DNA of 64,000 nt from Lineus longissimus (lineage: Eukaryota > Nemertea > Pilidiophora > Heteronemertea > Lineidae), in NCBI RefSeq assembly GCF_910592395.1, contig NC_088308.1, forward strand, positions 16,075,501 through 16,139,500, read 5' to 3'. The first letter of the stretch is position 1, and each line of letters opens with the position of its first letter. Position numbers and translations under genes: made by a program. The notes under the pieces are model-generated. The model saw nothing but the letters and a program-made list of their open reading frames with translations, had not been told where the DNA came from and did not search any database. This document shows, piece by piece, positions 61,501-64,000 of the stretch.

Positions 61501-63490
61501 GCTGATTAGCCACGGATGCTCAAACTCGCCAGACAGAAATTATGATGTCTGTCATACATGGTCAAACATTATTAGAAAGCTTATTAACATGTTTATGTCA
61601 TATTATTGCTAATTACCCAATCAACAGAGTAAATAATTTGAGTGCCTGACAGAGCAGAATAACCAAATACTCTTGCTTCCTTCAAAACACAATTTAGCAT
61701 AACCCTACGTATAATCAGTAAAAAAATTGAGTGGCTGACAGGGCAGATTAAACAAATATCAGTGTTTCTATTAGAATACAATTCATGATAACCCAACAAA
61801 ATCACTATTGAATTGATTTAGCTGACAGCCTAACTGAATATCCATCACACTCCTTTGGCATGTTTGGTCACCTACATGTAACGGCAGCAAAGACGAGTTC
61901 ACCATTCCTGATCTCCCACCACATCAAAGGCTCTATGTTATACTGCCATCCATCCAGGGATTTATCTAAGGATTGCAACACCAGTACTTGTGGGATAGGA
62001 GATGGGGGGGGGGGGGGGGAGAGGGGGTGATACTACAGACCTAGATAGGTTCCCTGTCCAAAGATTATGCTGATAATTCCAGCACAAGTTTAATTCTAGT
62101 CAAAGGAATATTCTCATCTCAAATCTCACATGCGCCGACAATCTCTGGTGAGAGAAGGCAAAACAATCTGCACGTGTTATACCTAACAGTCCAACCTTTC
62201 GTCAATTTACAGCAATGTGCAGAAAGCGTTGAAAATGTAAAGACTTCACTGGGGGCATGTTGCCAGTATGGTGGACATGATCAGTCCTCATGCATTTACA
62301 GAAAATCAAAATGGGTCCAGTCTACTACAGACATATTTTTGAATTTTCTGCATTGTAAAGTATGCTCTTGAAATAAAGCCAAAAACAAAGACAACAGATT
62401 TTTACAAGAAAACTGGGAAGGCCTTTCCTGAATCTTGCAGTAACTAGACAGATACCGCCTCTCCCGGTAAAAGGGTCATTAACGAAAATACTTGGTCATT
62501 CCCTCTCCCGCCAAGGATCCATCTTGGTAGCAGGCTGCCAGCACTACCGTTATCTTCGTGGATCACCAGACTCGTCACCTCGACCCATGCACCAACAAAA
62601 TTATGAGTATGACAGTCACGGGTACTTTTCCCCAATACAAATTATTCATTTATCATTGCATAGACATTATCAAAACAATTATTGGCCATCATCGGCCAAT
62701 CATCGGGCAATTGTTTCCACTGCCATTCCTCAGAGGGTAATGTGATGATGCCAAAACAGTAGCATGCAAGATTAATACTAACAGTTGGACGTGACATGCT
62801 TAGCTAAAAATGTTTGAGCTAGCAATATTGTGTGACCCGTAACCAAGGTTCTGATCTGACCCAAATTTACTTCACACCATCTTTGGATGTCCTTTTTTTC
62901 AACTCTTGAGGAGTCGATCCCCTCTCCCGCTGCATTCAAGAAGTTTATTCCACCGTAAATTACAAAATAATTCAAAAAAAATTCCTGACACAAAGCACTT
63001 TTTCAATACCTTTTTCTCTCTATCCATCAGCATGTACAGTGCTTCACACTTACAGACTATTTCCAACTCTTTTTTTATCTAATCATCTTAATTAATTTTT
63101 CCGCATTCAAACTGCGCAAATTCAAGGTCCCCTGTCTGAATATCATGTACAGTATCTTAAATATTTAGACACTAATGTCCAAATTATTTGCCTGAGCAAA
63201 TCAAAACTAAGACATCTTATCCTCAAGGGACAACAATTCATCAGCCAAATGGCTTCGACGCCAATGAGGGATGTTACGTCTTAAGATGCAAACAATTCCT
63301 AATCTATTTCATAAACTGCATCAAGTAATTGCTAGAAGTGCTGAATGTTACATATCACTTTGTGCAGATTGGGTGACAGGCGTGAGTAATGGTAAGATTA
63401 TCTCTTCAAGCATCAAGTGTAGGCAAGTTGGGGCTTTCAGACTGAATAGGGAATGCCTATGGCAAGCCAAAGCGGAATTTATTCAAGACT
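58521..63490. other. Non-coding stretch, presumed intron or intergenic
   Basis: Apart from the family U repeat at 58945-59190 and a 16-G run at 62004-62019, I saw no exon, RNA gene or repeat family. Donor-like sites were checked for the missing caskin N-terminal ankyrin exon without success. Confidence 0.55.
58945..59190. repeat. Dispersed repeat (family U, copy 2)
   Basis: It aligns with 19455-19695 (GGTGAAAATGAACCATCTCG, GGGAAGGGCATTGTAT). It contains TTTTCTCGGGCGGTGAAAAT, whose complement occurs in family T (16171-16485). The right end TACGC|TTTAA resembles the family T terminus. Confidence 0.6.
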
Positions 63491-63499
63491 TTAGAATTA

Positions 63500-63690
63500 C
63501 CATTCAAGAAGGAAATATATGTTCAAGACTAAAATATGTTCAACCTTGAAACAAATGTTTTCAACCTTGAATAAAATATGTTCAACCTTGAATAAAATAT
63601 GTTCAACCTTGAATAAAATATGTCCAACCTTGAACAAAATATATTCAACCTTGAACAAAATATATTCAAGACTCACGTGACCATATTCAA
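63500..63690. repeat. 21-bp tandem repeat
   Basis: TTCAACCTTGAATAAAATATG repeats head to tail at 21-bp steps, with diverged outer units (ATATTCAAGAC...). Being divisible by three, it creates a long minus-strand frame with a 7-residue period that is an artefact. Confidence 0.88.
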
Positions 63691-63960
63691 GACGCACGTG
63701 ACCACAAAATTGATGACGTAGAGCGTAGAATCTGTGGTACTTCCGATGCGTTCTGTTTCACGACAGGCATTGCGCATTTTGAAGCTATAATTTGCCTGAT
63801 ATGTCTGTGAAACATGTATCGACTCTGACATTCACTCGGCATCCATGTCATGATGTGTAGAATTACAGTACATGTCAGGTGTAGGCGGCTAGGTACGTGT
63901 ACAACCATGTGTCAAAACCTCGTGCGAACAATTCGAGCTCCGAAACGCAACACAAGTACC
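63670..63960 (+). promoter_or_regulatory. Possible CpG-rich promoter at the right edge
   Basis: Two CACGTGACC E-boxes (CACGTG at 63674 and 63695), a CRE-like TGACGTA (63714) and an ETS-type ACTTCCG (63739) lie within 75 bp. CpG density is higher than in the surrounding introns. They sit 220-290 bp upstream of the ATG at 63961. The same stretch might instead drive transcription leftward. Confidence 0.35.
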
Positions 63961-64000
63961 ATGGGTTCGGGAAAGTCCGGACGCGGGTTCGGGAAAGTCC
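63961..64000 (+). CDS. Candidate start of a plus-strand gene (truncated by window edge)
   Basis: AGTACC|ATG|G is an excellent Kozak context. The frame reads MGSGKSGRGFGKV before the sequence ends. The N-terminal Gly and following Ser/Lys residues would allow N-myristoylation (inference). The DNA itself contains two copies of GGGTTCGGGAAAGTCC 22 bp apart, so a chance frame over a repeat is possible. No family can be named from 13 residues. Confidence 0.3.
   Translation, partial: MGSGKSGRGFGKV

Noticed and set aside
61460-61540. Minus-strand segment with donor ACAG|GTAATT and a phase-1 end, tested as the missing upstream caskin ankyrin exon
   Set aside because: The translation (FEHPWLISVLNLCRVTG) lacks the ankyrin LHHAA signature and the DNKG end expected before MRPLHYAAW.

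Overview
The window is animal nuclear DNA, AT-rich and intron-dominated, with no bacterial-style gene packing. Repeats fill most of it. The only gene I can identify with confidence is a caskin-type scaffold gene (ankyrin repeats, SH3, then a Pro/Ser-rich linker) on the minus strand. Very large introns, many short inverted-repeat transposons, tRNA-headed SINEs and several satellites suggest a marine invertebrate, either a non-vertebrate deuterostome or a lophotrochozoan. The sequence alone does not let me name the phylum.

Caskin runs right to left. Nine exons were rebuilt by hand from homology, AG/GT splice sites and reading phase: 53842-53987, 31643-31738, 29172-29302, 27662-27770, 27014-27122, 23511-23605, 3726-3834, 2023-2244 and 296-528. 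Every junction phase agrees and the joined reading frame has about 416 complete codons. It covers ankyrin repeats, one SH3 domain split between two exons, and the start of the disordered linker. The N-terminal exon(s), including the first ankyrin repeat, and the SAM domains expected downstream are not in the window. Introns range from 539 bp to about 22.1 kb.

Two further minus-strand candidate 5' exons lie inside the 19.7-kb intron that splits the SH3 domain: 10759-10842 (stronger) and 18853-18966 (weaker). Each has an ATG, an in-frame stop just upstream and a good splice donor in phase 0. The only identified caskin exon they can join in frame is 3726-3834. They may mark internal promoters of caskin or belong to a nested gene. 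At the extreme right edge, a plus-strand ATG in an excellent Kozak context (63961) follows a CpG- and E-box-rich stretch and may begin another gene.

The repeats are diverse. There are TTAA-flanked piggyBac-like MITEs, TA-flanked mariner/pogo-like MITEs and a TTA-flanked 1.26-kb element built of GGCGAATTT-like subrepeats. A hAT-like element sits inside a 108-bp satellite and leaves an exactly reconstructable empty site. Two SINE-like families are present, along with a dispersed repeat carrying an 11-bp hairpin and clustered AGGTCA half-sites. Tandem arrays have periods of 21, 36, about 46, about 60 (with a 181-bp higher-order period), 67 and 108 bp. Several dispersed repeats carry clustered promoter-type motifs (CRE, E-box/AP-1, YY1-like, nuclear-receptor half-sites). 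I see no tRNA or rRNA gene, CRISPR array or intact transposase/reverse transcriptase.
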